A stretch of 64,000 bases of DNA from Pontixanthobacter aquaemixtae (GTDB taxonomy: Bacteria > Pseudomonadota > Alphaproteobacteria > Sphingomonadales > Sphingomonadaceae): contig NZ_WTYX01000002.1 in assembly GCF_009827395.1 (NCBI RefSeq), positions 372,001-436,000 on the forward strand. The letters run 5' to 3'. Under the pieces are notes generated by a model. The model saw only the letters and a program-made list of their open reading frames with translations. It did no database searches and was not told where the DNA came from. Made by a program: the position numbers and the translations under genes. This document shows, piece after piece, positions 32,806 to 42,001 of the stretch. Positions within the stretch are counted from its first letter, which is position 1. Each line of letters starts with the position of its first letter.

Positions 32806-34956
32806 TTACTGATTGGCCGTCCCGTAACCATAGCCATACCCATAGCCATTGCCATATCCGTAGCTGGAATTGCGATCATCAAGCTTGGTCACAATCGCAC
32901 CGAAGATACGCGCATCGGCGGTTTTGAGCCTGCTCAGCGCATTGCCAATTCCGCGAATATTCTCGCCGTTCGATTCGATGATATAGACCACGCCTTCGAC
33001 CGCGCGCGACACTTCGAGCGCGTCTGCCAGGCCGAGCACCGGCGCGCTGTCGACGATTACCAGATCATAATCGTCCTGCGCCTTGGCAATCAGCTCTTTC
33101 AACCGGTCACTGGCCAGAAGCTCCACCGGATTTGGCGGATGGTGCCCGGCCGGCACCATGGAAAAGCCGTATTCTTCGATCTCGATGGTGACATCGGAAA
33201 GCTGCTCTTGCCCGGCAAGTACCGCGCTGAGACCTCTGTCCGCGCCGTGCCGTACGCCGATGAAATCGCTGAGGCCGGAATGCCGCAAATCGGCATCCAC
33301 CAGCAGCACTTTCTTGCCCAGCTGCACGAAGCTGCGCGCCAAGGCGACCGACGAAATACTCTTACCTTCATTGGGCCGCGTGCTGGTTATCATTATTGAA
33401 TCCGGCGCGCCGTCGGCCGTGAGGAAGCTCATATTGGTCCGCGCTGTGGCGTAGGCCTCGCTCAATTCGGAACTTCTTTGTTCGAGCTCTTTGACGATGT
33501 CATCGGTGCTGACGCGCGGGATCAGGCCGAGCGCCGAAATTCCCAGGCGGCGATTGATATCTGCCGGATCCCTGATGGTCTGGTCGAGCGTTTCGCGCAG
33601 GAACACAAGCGTGCCCGACGCAAGCACACCGAACAGGAGGCCCAAAAACAGATTGCGCGTTAGCGAAGGAGAATAGGGCCCGCCGGGCACCGCCGCCTCT
33701 TCGATCAGCGTCATGTTGTTCTTGCCCGCGCCGGCTGCTTCGAGCTCTTTGTAGCGCTGCAGCAAGGCATCATAAAGCTGGCTGTTGGTATCAACCTCGC
33801 GCTTCAGGATGCCATATTGGATGCCTTGGCCCTGTTGGCCGAGGAAGGTATTTTTCGCCTGGCGCAGCTTGGCCTGAAGCTGTTGTTCCTGCAGCGATGC
33901 CTTCCTGAAGGCAGCCCGCAATGCTTCGTTGTCGACACTGTCTTCGCCTGACAACGCCTGCCTCAGCGAAGCAATCTCGGATTTCTTTGCCTTGATCTCG
34001 GGATAGCCGGGTCCAAATTTGGACTGCAACTCCGCCAGCTCGGCCTGTTCTTCGGCCAGCCTTGCCCGCAGGCTTGCGGCAGCGGCCTGACCGGCTTCGT
34101 TTTTCACCCCGGCATTGAGCGCGCTTTGCGCGGCAATCCGTTCGGTGGTCGCTTCGGCCAAGGCCTGGTTCAATGCGGCAAGCTCTGCACCAACCAGAGA
34201 CTGGGACGCCGTTTCAGAGCCATTTTCGCCGGTGTTGTTGATGACCACGATTTCATTGGCATTTGCGTAGTTCACCAACTCGCGCTCGGAAATTGACAAC
34301 CGCTCGCGCAGCTCCTCGATCTGCTCTTCGAGAAAATCTCTTGCTTCGATATTTTGCCCGAAACGCTTCTCGTAATTGGCGTCGAGAAACTCTTCCGCCC
34401 ACAGATTTGCGAGGCTGCTCGACACTTCTGCCGAGGGGCTGGAGAACGAAATGTCGACCAGATTTGACTGTTCGACCGGAGTGATCGTTACGTTGCCCAG
34501 TAGTACCCGCTCAAGGACAGGCTCGGAAACCGTACCGGCCTCATCCAGCCCGAATGCCGTGAGAAATTTCTCGTCGCGCGCCAGATTGCCGGCATCGATA
34601 ACCCGCCGGGCAAGGAATTTGGAAGCGAGAAGCTGATATTGCGTTTCCAGATATTGCATCTCATCGACGCGGTTCTGGCGCTCCAGCGGAGCGGCATTTG
34701 TAATATTCTCGGTCGCTCGCGAAATTTCGATGCGCGATGTCGCGCGGAAATATTCCGTCGCCAGCAAGGTCGCAATCAGACCAAACAGCAGGCCCAGCAA
34801 GATCAGGCCAAGAATCCAGAATTTCAGCGACAGCGCCTGAACCCAATAGCGTTCAAGGTTCAGCGGCAGCCCGCCATGCGCGTCCGCTTCGCTTTGGGCC
34901 GCGGTGGGCGCGGCGGCGTTCTGAAAAACTGCGGTAGGATCGGTTGTGTTGTTCAT
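32806..34956 (-). CDS. Polysaccharide co-polymerase fused to BY-kinase (Wzz + tyrosine autokinase)
   Basis: A 716-residue inner-membrane protein that sets polymer length and drives export by phosphorylation cycles. TM1 46-66, a long periplasmic part with coiled coil (about 200-410), TM2 435-453, then the cytoplasmic kinase: Walker A TSTRPNEGKS (524-533), Walker A' LLVDADLRHSG (551-561), Walker B LVIVDSAP (632-639). The C-terminus is a tyrosine cluster, Y699, 701, 705, 707, 709, 711 in SYGYGNGYGYGYGYG, the expected autophosphorylation tail. No cognate phosphatase gene is seen in the window. Lies 13 bases after the Wza-like gene. Confidence 0.92.
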   Translation of the reverse strand: MNNTTDPTAVFQNAAAPTAAQSEADAHGGLPLNLERYWVQALSLKFWILGLILLGLLFGLIATLLATEYFRATSRIEISRATENITNAAPLERQNRVDEMQYLETQYQLLASKFLARRVIDAGNLARDEKFLTAFGLDEAGTVSEPVLERVLLGNVTITPVEQSNLVDISFSSPSAEVSSSLANLWAEEFLDANYEKRFGQNIEARDFLEEQIEELRERLSISERELVNYANANEIVVINNTGENGSETASQSLVGAELAALNQALAEATTERIAAQSALNAGVKNEAGQAAAASLRARLAEEQAELAELQSKFGPGYPEIKAKKSEIASLRQALSGEDSVDNEALRAAFRKASLQEQQLQAKLRQAKNTFLGQQGQGIQYGILKREVDTNSQLYDALLQRYKELEAAGAGKNNMTLIEEAAVPGGPYSPSLTRNLFLGLLFGVLASGTLVFLRETLDQTIRDPADINRRLGISALGLIPRVSTDDIVKELEQRSSELSEAYATARTNMSFLTADGAPDSIMITSTRPNEGKSISSVALARSFVQLGKKVLLVDADLRHSGLSDFIGVRHGADRGLSAVLAGQEQLSDVTIEIEEYGFSMVPAGHHPPNPVELLASDRLKELIAKAQDDYDLVIVDSAPVLGLADALEVSRAVEGVVYIIESNGENIRGIGNALSRLKTADARIFGAIVTKLDDRNSSYGYGNGYGYGYGYGTANQ
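32821..32862 (-). repeat. Hexamer repeat coding the tyrosine tail of the BY-kinase
   Basis: The tail is a row of near-identical 6-base units (TATGGC / TATGGG on the coding strand, seen as CCATAG/CCATAC on the plus strand) that read Tyr-Gly. Such short tandem repeats can gain or lose units by slippage, which would change the number of phosphorylatable tyrosines without a frameshift. Confidence 0.6.
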
Positions 34957-34969
34957 GTTCTGCTCTCGA

Positions 34970-35683
34970 TTACCGGATCACGCGTTCGAGCAGAATTGCG
35001 GTCGTTGAAACAAGCGGGATGAATTGCAAAATGGTATCCAGACGGCGGCGCGCAGCGGATTCGCCCACGATGACCACATCGTCCGGGTAGATTTCCGGAT
35101 CGGCATAGTTTCCGCGCTTGATCGCTTCGATATTGAAGACGCCGATATAGCGCTGCTCGTTCACCGTCCGCATCACCAGAACATCATCGGACTTGGCATA
35201 TTCATCCAGACCGCCAGCATTGTTGATCGCCCGCAACAACGAAGTCGAAGTGGTCGCAGGATAGGTTCCCGGATTTGCAACTTCGCCGCCCAGCGAAACG
35301 GTCAGCGCTTGCGCTTGGGTGGGCCGCACATTCACTTGCGGATCGATAACAAATTCGCCGCGCAACCTGTCCGCAATCATCTTGGCGGCTTGGCCGGGCG
35401 ATTTGCCCGACACGTACAGGTCCCCGACAAGCGGATAGGAAATATAGCCTTCGGAATCGGTCAGAAACGTGCCGCTTAATGGCTCGGAGCCATAGACAGT
35501 GATTTCAAGCTGTTCCTGCATCCCGATTGTTCTCGGCGCGGTAGAATCGGGGGCGGGCAGCGTTGTCAGATCAACCAACTCGACCGTTGATGCCAAGCCA
35601 ACCGGCTTTGCCCCGCCGGCGCATCCAGCAAGCGCCAATGCGGCGATTGCAGCGAATAGAAATGATTTCGAGAAGTGCGTCAT
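34970..35683 (-). CDS. Polysaccharide export lipoprotein (Wza/GfcE type)
   Basis: Outer-membrane polysaccharide channel component. From ATG 35683 (the open frame goes 10 codons further but has no leader) it is 237 residues: signal peptide with lipobox LAGC near residue 19-22, the poly-export domain (about 50-150: GMQEQLEITVYGSEPL, GYISYPLVGDLYVSG, PQVNVRPTQAQALTVSLGGEV), a SLBB-like part (GTYPATTSTSLLRAINNAGG) and a C-terminal hydrophobic segment. Works with the adjacent Wzz/BY-kinase. Confidence 0.92.
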   Translation of the reverse strand: MTHFSKSFLFAAIAALALAGCAGGAKPVGLASTVELVDLTTLPAPDSTAPRTIGMQEQLEITVYGSEPLSGTFLTDSEGYISYPLVGDLYVSGKSPGQAAKMIADRLRGEFVIDPQVNVRPTQAQALTVSLGGEVANPGTYPATTSTSLLRAINNAGGLDEYAKSDDVLVMRTVNEQRYIGVFNIEAIKRGNYADPEIYPDDVVIVGESAARRRLDTILQFIPLVSTTAILLERVIR

Positions 35684-35767
35684 TTTGTCTTTCGTTTGGA
35701 GGCCCGATCGCATTAACCGCGTTGTTATCGATAAGCAAAGTTGTTTTTGTGGATGCCGGGCGGCACG

Positions 35768-37174
35768 CTAAGCCCGCCTGTCAGTCTTCGCCAAGTTGCG
35801 AAGCGACTTCAGTTCCAGCGCAAAGCAGCCCACCAACCACATGGCCACGGCTTGGAACAACGGCGCGCGCAGGGGATAATCGGCAAGACTTCCGATGGAA
35901 ATGATCGCGAAGACTGAAACCCAATAGACCAGCCGGAAGCGTTCCTGCCGTGATGCCGCGCCCATTTCACCCATGCTTTTGGCCATCCACAGGAAGAAAG
36001 CCCCGAGGATCAATATCGCCGGCAGTCCGCCTTCGATGACCAGTTGAGCCCAGTCGTTATGCGCCATGTTGAGATAGTTCGGCAGCAGCAATTCGGTCGG
36101 CTCGTAGATATGATACACTTCTTCAAATGAACCAAAGCCGGCCCCGAACAGGGCGTAGGTTTTCATCATTTCCCAAAGCGTGGGAAGGACCGACCAGCGC
36201 ATATCTTCCCACGGGCCGCCATCAACCAGCCTGTCGATCGCCGGAATCCGGCCGAATGCAAGGAACAATGCAAAGACCAACAGCGCGAGAACCACTCCGC
36301 CAACCGCCATCGATCGGTAAGGCGGCGAAGATCGACCGGGCCCTTGATCGCGCGAGGATTGCGTCTCGCGGTTTTTCAGGAAGAACAACAATCCGCATGC
36401 TGCCAGCGCAACTAGCCCGGTAATCAGGCCGGCCCGCGATCCGCTGATCAGGGCGATGGTCAGGATGGCAAGAAAGGCACCGCCAAGACAAAATTTCTGC
36501 CACAATTGGAACTTGCGGCGGCGATTATCGACCAGCAAATAGGCGGTGGTTACCAGTGCCAGTGATAGCAGCACCGCGGAGTGATTGCGGTTGGCCAGAA
36601 ATCCTGTGGGGCTGCCGCGGTTGACATATTCGTAGAAATACAGCGGCGATCCGGCGCCTCCGGTGAGCTGGAAAGCGCCCAGAATGGCGCAGGACAAGCC
36701 GACAATCACAACGAAGATCAGCACCGTCGATCGATGCAGTCCCAAAGCAACCGGCAGCGCAAGTGCAACCAGCGGAACGACCAGCGAAGCAAGCGCATTG
36801 AGCGTGCGCACCGGGACAAAGGAAATGGGCCTCCAAGTCTCTGCCAGCCCGAGCAAACCGGAAAGTTCAGCGACCGGATCGGTGCCGGGGAGCGATCGCC
36901 AAAGCCCCGGCGGCAGCGGAATGATCTGGATTGCCATCCAGCCGCCCAGCAATGCCAGTAGCACCAACGGCACTTTGACCGGCCGCATGCGATCAGCGCT
37001 GTAATAATAAATGATCGGGATCAGGAACAACGCCGCCATCGAACGCAAGGCGACCGTTTGGATGGCGTCAGGCCGCGAACTGCCTCCCAAAAAGGCAACT
37101 GCCAGCGCAAACAGGGCGACCACTATCCAGCCTTTGCCGAGGCTCGCACTGGTGTCGCCGCGCAGTATCTTCAT
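35768..37174 (-). CDS. O-antigen ligase/Wzy-like polysaccharide polymerase
   Basis: A 468-residue multi-span protein (about 11 hydrophobic segments) with the Wzy_C/O-antigen-ligase signature region: residues about 145-260 with FLANRNHSAVLLSLALV, SGSRAGLITGLVAL, and a periplasmic loop with ALFGAGFGSFEEVYHIY, NYLNMAHNDWAQLVIEGGLPAI. The HNDWAQ histidine region is typical of the family. It could polymerise the repeat unit or transfer polymer to a carrier. Its stop overlaps nothing downstream; the upstream glycosyltransferase overlaps its start by ATGA. Confidence 0.83.
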   Translation of the reverse strand: MKILRGDTSASLGKGWIVVALFALAVAFLGGSSRPDAIQTVALRSMAALFLIPIIYYYSADRMRPVKVPLVLLALLGGWMAIQIIPLPPGLWRSLPGTDPVAELSGLLGLAETWRPISFVPVRTLNALASLVVPLVALALPVALGLHRSTVLIFVVIVGLSCAILGAFQLTGGAGSPLYFYEYVNRGSPTGFLANRNHSAVLLSLALVTTAYLLVDNRRRKFQLWQKFCLGGAFLAILTIALISGSRAGLITGLVALAACGLLFFLKNRETQSSRDQGPGRSSPPYRSMAVGGVVLALLVFALFLAFGRIPAIDRLVDGGPWEDMRWSVLPTLWEMMKTYALFGAGFGSFEEVYHIYEPTELLLPNYLNMAHNDWAQLVIEGGLPAILILGAFFLWMAKSMGEMGAASRQERFRLVYWVSVFAIISIGSLADYPLRAPLFQAVAMWLVGCFALELKSLRNLAKTDRRA

Positions 37175-38316
37175 TTCCCAGCGACCTTATCCAACGAAAC
37201 AGGCACATCATTGCTAACAGCAGCAATCTGCTCGCGATAGCGCCCGATAACAATTTGGTCTGAATATCCACTGACCATCTTCTCTCTCGCCGTCCGTCCC
37301 ATAGCCGCCTGTTCGGCGCGGGAAAATGCCAGGAATTCCAACATGGACTGCGCCAGACTCGCGCTCGACTTGGCCTCGCACAGCAACCCCGTTTTCGCGT
37401 CTTCCACCACCGACCGGCATCCGGGTACGTCGGTCGCGATTACCGGCCGCGCCATCGCCGAAGCTTCGATCAAAGTGCGCGGTGCGCCTTCGCGGTAGGA
37501 TGGCAGCACCACGCAATGCGCAGCCGCTATGTTGGGGCGAATATCATTGGTCGTGCCTAGATATTCGATCACATTTTCTGCAACCCACCCGTCCAGCGTT
37601 TCGCGGTCAATGGCAGAGCGATTATGCGGGTCTATCGCCCCCAAAAGCTGGAACCGCGCCCCCGGCACCGCCTGTTTGACGCTTCGCGCCGCGTCGACAA
37701 ATTCGACCACGCCCTTATCGCGCAGCAAGCGGGCAACCATCAGGAATGTGGTTTCCGGCGTTTCTTCCGGGAAAGGCGCCGCGGCAAAATGGTCCAGATC
37801 GATTCCCGAACCGGGCAGCGCTTTGGCCTGATACGGGCGCACCAGCTTGCGCTGCGTGAACAAAGCGATGTCGTCCTCATTCTGGAAGAATACGACCGGC
37901 AATCTCGCAAAAGCGAAGCGATACAGCGCTTTGGCCAGCATACGCATCGGTCCACCGGACAAGAACGCCGTGCCCAGCCCTGTCACATTCGGAATAAACG
38001 CGTGCTGCATCCCGCGCGAGGCGAAGGCGCCGAACAGATTGTTCTTGATGGTGAAGCTTAGAACAATATCGGGATTTAGCCGTTTGAATATCCTCCGCAA
38101 ACGCAGGCATAGCGCGATATCTTCAACCGGGTTCAATCCCTTGCGGCTCATTTCGAGCGGTTCGAAATCGCACCCCAAACCGCGTAGTTTTTCGACTGTG
38201 TCATCGGGCGGCGCGAGAATGGTGACCGCGTGCCCGTCCTCGATCAGCGCTTCGAGCAGCGACTTGCGAAAGTTCCAGATGTTCCAGGCAACATTGACGG
38301 TGAGAATGATCCGCAT
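37171..38316 (-). CDS. Glycosyltransferase, GT4 family (PglA-like)
   Basis: A 381-residue GT-B enzyme. The N-terminal Rossmann half (about 1-185) begins MRIILTVNVAWNIWNFRKSL and the C-terminal half has the EX7E motif E-GAPRTLI-E in LPSYREGAPRTLIEASA and VIATDVPGCRSVV. The NNLFGAFASRG and IPNVTGLGTAFL segments resemble PglA/WbpX-type transferases that add GalNAc or related sugars to undecaprenyl-linked acceptors, so a HexNAc donor is a reasonable guess. Sugar not determinable. Adjacent to rmlA; ATGA overlap with the ligase-like gene. Confidence 0.85.
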   Translation of the reverse strand: MRIILTVNVAWNIWNFRKSLLEALIEDGHAVTILAPPDDTVEKLRGLGCDFEPLEMSRKGLNPVEDIALCLRLRRIFKRLNPDIVLSFTIKNNLFGAFASRGMQHAFIPNVTGLGTAFLSGGPMRMLAKALYRFAFARLPVVFFQNEDDIALFTQRKLVRPYQAKALPGSGIDLDHFAAAPFPEETPETTFLMVARLLRDKGVVEFVDAARSVKQAVPGARFQLLGAIDPHNRSAIDRETLDGWVAENVIEYLGTTNDIRPNIAAAHCVVLPSYREGAPRTLIEASAMARPVIATDVPGCRSVVEDAKTGLLCEAKSSASLAQSMLEFLAFSRAEQAAMGRTAREKMVSGYSDQIVIGRYREQIAAVSNDVPVSLDKVAGK

Positions 38317-38356
38317 CTGCTATCGCCAGAATTGAGTGGGTTGGATCACGCGGCGC

Positions 38357-39259
38357 TCATTTTGACAGCGACTGCAGATAGGCTCCGTAGTCATTTTTCT
38401 TAAATTTTTCAGAGCGCTGCTGCAAATCGGATTCGCTGATCCACCCGGCTTCATAGGCAATCTCGTCGGGCGAACCGACTTGCAGGCCTTGCCTTTCGGT
38501 CAAAGTCCGCACAAAATTCCCGGCCTCCAGCAAAGAAGCGTGTGTGCCCGTGTCGAGCCACGCAAAACCGCGGCCCATGGTTTCCACGCTCAGCGAACCT
38601 TCCGCCCGGTAGAATTCGAGCAAATCGGTGATTTCCAGCTCCCCCCTTGGCGAAGGCTTCACTTGCGCGGCGAATTCGGGTGCGCGGTGATCGAGGAAGT
38701 AAAGCCCAGTAACCGCATAGTTCGAAGGCGCAACTTCCGGCTTTTCAACCAAGGAACGAACCGTCCCGTCGGCATCGAAATCGACGACACCATAGCGTTC
38801 CGGATCGGCCACGTGATAGCCGAACACCGTGCCGCCTTCGCTTTTCGCGCCTGCGTCTCCCAGCAGGCCCGGAAGTCCGTGGCCAAAGAATATGTTGTCG
38901 CCCAAAATCATGGTCGAAGGCGACCCGTTGAGAAAATCGCGCGCGAGAATATAGGCCTGCGCCAGACCATCGGGTGAAGGCTGGGTGATATAGGTCAGCG
39001 ACAGCCCCCATTGCGACCCGTCGCCCAAAGCACGGATGAACTGCTTCTGGTCTTCGGGTGTCGTGATAATCGCGATTTCGCGAATGCCGCTGAGCATCAA
39101 AGTGCTGAGCGGATAGTAGATCATCGGCTTGTCGTAGATTGGCAGCAATTGCTTGGACACCGACATCGTGATCGGCCACAGGCGCGTGCCCGACCCGCCG
39201 GCCAGAATGATCCCTTTGCGTTGCGCTTGCTGGTTTTGCATGCCGTTACCCTGTGACAT
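38357..39259 (-). CDS. rfbA: Glucose-1-phosphate thymidylyltransferase
   Basis: First step of dTDP-L-rhamnose synthesis. Seen: GIILAGGSGTRLWPIT (nucleotide-binding G-x-GTRL), SKQLLPIYDKPMIYYPLSTLM, LGDNIFFGHGL and the C-terminal ESDLQQRSEKFKKNDYGAYL; 300 residues. The ATG at 39259 overlaps the rfbD stop by 14 bases; a second ATG lies at 39241. Order in the transcript is rfbC-rfbB-rfbD-rfbA, then the glycosyltransferase, so rhamnose is made by this locus. Confidence 0.96.
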   Translation of the reverse strand: MSQGNGMQNQQAQRKGIILAGGSGTRLWPITMSVSKQLLPIYDKPMIYYPLSTLMLSGIREIAIITTPEDQKQFIRALGDGSQWGLSLTYITQPSPDGLAQAYILARDFLNGSPSTMILGDNIFFGHGLPGLLGDAGAKSEGGTVFGYHVADPERYGVVDFDADGTVRSLVEKPEVAPSNYAVTGLYFLDHRAPEFAAQVKPSPRGELEITDLLEFYRAEGSLSVETMGRGFAWLDTGTHASLLEAGNFVRTLTERQGLQVGSPDEIAYEAGWISESDLQQRSEKFKKNDYGAYLQSLSK

Positions 39260-40109
39260 TGCCTAGTTCCTCAATAATCAGTTTTAGATGCGCGCGCCAA
39301 TCGGGCTGCGCGATACCAAATTTGCGTTGCAGGTCAGAACAGTCGAGCCGCGAATTGCCCGGGCGCTTTGCCGGTGTCGGATATTCCGCCGTGGTGATGT
39401 CATTCACCGCGCAGGCCGATCCCGCTTCATCCATGATCGCGCGAGCAAAATCTGCCCAGCTGACCGAAGGCGATCCGGAAAAATGGAATACCCCGCCTGC
39501 ATGCCCCTGAACCATTGCGGCGGCCATTGTGCCCAGCGCGTCGGCAATCGCGGCAGCGGGCGTCGGGCCGCCAAACTGGTCCGCAACCACATTCAGCTCA
39601 CTGCGATCGGCGCCCAAACGCAGCATAGTTTTGACAAAATTGCTGCCATGCGCCGAGAAAACCCAGCTGGTCCGCAGAATGGCGCTGCGCCCGCCCGCGG
39701 CAAGAACCGATTGTTCCCCCGCCAGCTTGGTTTTGCCGTATACGCCCAGCGGAACAGTCGCGTCGCCAGGCTTGAAAGGCGTGTCGCCGGTCCCATCGAA
39801 CACATAATCGGTGGAGATATGCAGGAAAGGAATGTTTTTGAGTGCCGCCGCCTTTGCCATGGCCGCCGGGGCAGCGGCATTGACCAAATGCGCCGTCGCC
39901 TCGTCAGATTCGGCATTGTCGACCGCGGTGTAAGCGGCCGCGTTGATGACCACATCGGCATAGCTGGCAGCAATCACCGCGGCGCAGGCATCCGGATCGG
40001 TCAGATCAGCCGCGCCGCGATCGACGAACCGCGCATCATCATTGCCCGCAAACACCCGCGCGAGCTCGCGCGCGACCTGTCCGGTCTTGCCGAAAATCAG
40101 CGGTGTCAT
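39246..40109 (-). CDS. rfbD: dTDP-4-dehydrorhamnose reductase
   Basis: Last step of dTDP-rhamnose synthesis. From ATG 40109 it begins [17 protein letters not shown] (Rossmann G-x-x-G-x-x-A), with the [16 protein letters not shown] segment, catalytic STDYVFDG and the [10 protein letters not shown]-x3-K motif, and the substrate end [17 protein letters not shown]; 287 residues. The longer upstream frame overlaps rfbB and was not used. Overlaps rfbB by ATGA (40106-40109). Confidence 0.95.
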   Translation of the reverse strand: MTPLIFGKTGQVARELARVFAGNDDARFVDRGAADLTDPDACAAVIAASYADVVINAAAYTAVDNAESDEATAHLVNAAAPAAMAKAAALKNIPFLHISTDYVFDGTGDTPFKPGDATVPLGVYGKTKLAGEQSVLAAGGRSAILRTSWVFSAHGSNFVKTMLRLGADRSELNVVADQFGGPTPAAAIADALGTMAAAMVQGHAGGVFHFSGSPSVSWADFARAIMDEAGSACAVNDITTAEYPTPAKRPGNSRLDCSDLQRKFGIAQPDWRAHLKLIIEELGNVTG

Positions 40110-41146
40110 ACTTTGTTGCCCAGCCGTGTCCCGACACCCTGCCGATCCAGCAGCGGACGCCACCAATCTTCATTGGCAAGATACCACCGCACGGTTTTCA
40201 GCAACCCTTCCTCGACCGTGACCGAAGGTTTCCAGCCGAGCTCGCCGATGATCCGGCTCGCGTCGATCGCATAGCGCGCGTCGTGGCCCGGGCGATCGGT
40301 CACAAACTCGATCAGATCCGCATGCGGCGCGCCAGCCAGCCGCTCCTGGTCAAGGATCGCGCAGATGGCTTTGACCAGCTCCAGATTGGTGCGTTCATTC
40401 TCCCCGCCGATATTGTAGCTGCGCCCGGTTTCACCCTTTTGCAGCACCAGCAACAGCGCCTCGGCATGGTCTTCGACATAAAGCCAGTCGCGAACATTAT
40501 CGCCTTTGCCGTAAATGGGGATCGGCCGGCCATGGATCGCGTTGAGGATCACCACCGGAATCAGCTTCTCAGGAAAATGATACGGCCCGTAATTGTTCGA
40601 ACAATTGGTCAGCAATACGGGCAGTCCGTAAGTCTCCTGCCATGCGCGCACCAGATGGTCCGACGATGCTTTCGACGCCGAATAGGGGCTGCGCGGGTCA
40701 TAGGGTGTTTCTTCGGTGAACTGGCCGGTCGCCCCCAGGCTGCCATAGACTTCGTCGGTGGAAATATGATGGAATCGGAAGCCGTCGGGCTTGCCCGATT
40801 GAAGCCAGAATGCCCGCGCCGCTTCGAGCAAATGAAACGTGCCGAGAATATTGGTTTCGATAAAGTCGGCCGGGCCGTCGATTGAACGATCGACATGGCT
40901 TTCGGCGGCCAGATGCATGACCGAATCGGGCCGGTATTCGCTGAAAATTGCGTCGAGCGCCTCGCGATCGCGGATATCGGCTTTGACGAAATGGTGGCGC
41001 GGATGTTCTTTCGCCTCAGCCAGGCTTTCGAGATTGGCGGCATAGGTCATCGCATCGACATTCACCACTTCGTGGCCTTGCGAAATCGCCAGCCGAACAA
41101 CCGCTGATCCGATGAAACCGGCGCCGCCGGTTACGAGAAGTTTCAT
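40106..41146 (-). CDS. rfbB: dTDP-glucose 4,6-dehydratase
   Basis: NAD-dependent extended SDR. ATG 41146 gives [20 protein letters not shown] (GxxGxxG), then [27 protein letters not shown], catalytic YSASKASSD (Y-x3-K) and [17 protein letters not shown]; 346 residues. The active-site DE pair in STDEVYG is intact. Overlaps rfbD and rfbC by 4 bases each. Confidence 0.96.
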   Translation of the reverse strand: MKLLVTGGAGFIGSAVVRLAISQGHEVVNVDAMTYAANLESLAEAKEHPRHHFVKADIRDREALDAIFSEYRPDSVMHLAAESHVDRSIDGPADFIETNILGTFHLLEAARAFWLQSGKPDGFRFHHISTDEVYGSLGATGQFTEETPYDPRSPYSASKASSDHLVRAWQETYGLPVLLTNCSNNYGPYHFPEKLIPVVILNAIHGRPIPIYGKGDNVRDWLYVEDHAEALLLVLQKGETGRSYNIGGENERTNLELVKAICAILDQERLAGAPHADLIEFVTDRPGHDARYAIDASRIIGELGWKPSVTVEEGLLKTVRWYLANEDWWRPLLDRQGVGTRLGNKV

Positions 41147-41709
41147 TGCTTTTGATCCCATTCGAATGGCGATTTGACGTCCCCCGAAAGCGGCGCAGCG
41201 GTGTCTTTTCCTGACAGGACCGGTTCGCCCGAGCCGGGCCAATCAATCGCAATTGCCGGATCATCCCAGCGCACCGCCGCATCGCAATCCGGAGCGTAGA
41301 AATCGCTGCATTTATACTGGACTTCGCAGTCAGGAACCAAAGTCTGGAATCCATGAAGAAAGCCGCGCGGTACCAGCAGCTGATGCCCGTTCTCCGCCGT
41401 CAGCTCGCGCGCGATCCAATGCAGGAATGTGGGCGACCCTTTGCGAAAATCGACCGCGACATCATAAATCGCGCCGCGGGTGCAGCGGACCAGCTTGTCC
41501 TGCGCATGCGGCGGCGTCTGGTAATGCAGCCCCCGCAAAGTGCCCGCATCCGCCGAATAGCTGTGATTATCCTGCACCCAATCGGTCTCTATCCCGAGAC
41601 CGGCCATCACCTGCGCATTCCAGCTTTCGCTGAACCAGCCGCGATCATCACCAAACCGCTTCGGCTCCAGCAGCAACACGCCAGACAATTCTGTCTCAAA
41701 TACTTGCAT
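41143..41709 (-). CDS. rfbC: dTDP-4-dehydrorhamnose 3,5-epimerase
   Basis: RmlC cupin. The start [50 protein letters not shown] with the catalytic histidine of [17 protein letters not shown] and [11 protein letters not shown] are the family signature; 188 residues is normal. First gene of the minus-strand EPS transcript (its upstream gap is the divergent promoter region). Confidence 0.96.
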   Translation of the reverse strand: MQVFETELSGVLLLEPKRFGDDRGWFSESWNAQVMAGLGIETDWVQDNHSYSADAGTLRGLHYQTPPHAQDKLVRCTRGAIYDVAVDFRKGSPTFLHWIARELTAENGHQLLVPRGFLHGFQTLVPDCEVQYKCSDFYAPDCDAAVRWDDPAIAIDWPGSGEPVLSGKDTAAPLSGDVKSPFEWDQKQ

Positions 41710-42001
41710 AAGATGCTTTGGTCTCGCTGTTTGAGTAGGGATCAGCGGGCAAGAATTGCCGCTTGGATACGATCCACGCTAACTCTGAATTTTCCGCCAT
41801 TGCGGCAATAGTTTTCGACGGCCGAGGCAATTAACAACATCGCCGCGGATTGCAATGCAAGCAGGCCCCGGCATGTCACTGCGAAAATCCTTTTTGGAAA
41901 GCCCAACTTTCTCTCGGCGGCGCCCGATCGCGGCTGGACGCCTCGCGCCGCCAGCGGTACATGATCCAGCCCGGCAACATCCAGAATGATCAATCAATCT
42001 A
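41710..42001. promoter_or_regulatory. Divergent control region of the two EPS transcripts
   Basis: 292 bases between rfbC (-) and the first plus-strand glycosyltransferase. It holds an 8-bp stem GGCGGCGC/GCGCCGCC (41916-41952, 21-base loop). A minus-strand 83-codon frame is present but lacks any motif. No RfaH-type ops element is seen. I could not identify convincing -35/-10 pairs. Confidence 0.4.

Noticed and set aside
32821-32862. Short tandem repeats as a CRISPR array
   Set aside because: Units are only 6 bases, in frame and code Tyr-Gly; no spacers.
41742-41993. 83-codon minus-strand frame in the divergent EPS gap, possible transposase remnant
   Set aside because: No transposase motif, no inverted repeats at its ends; the gap is better read as regulatory.
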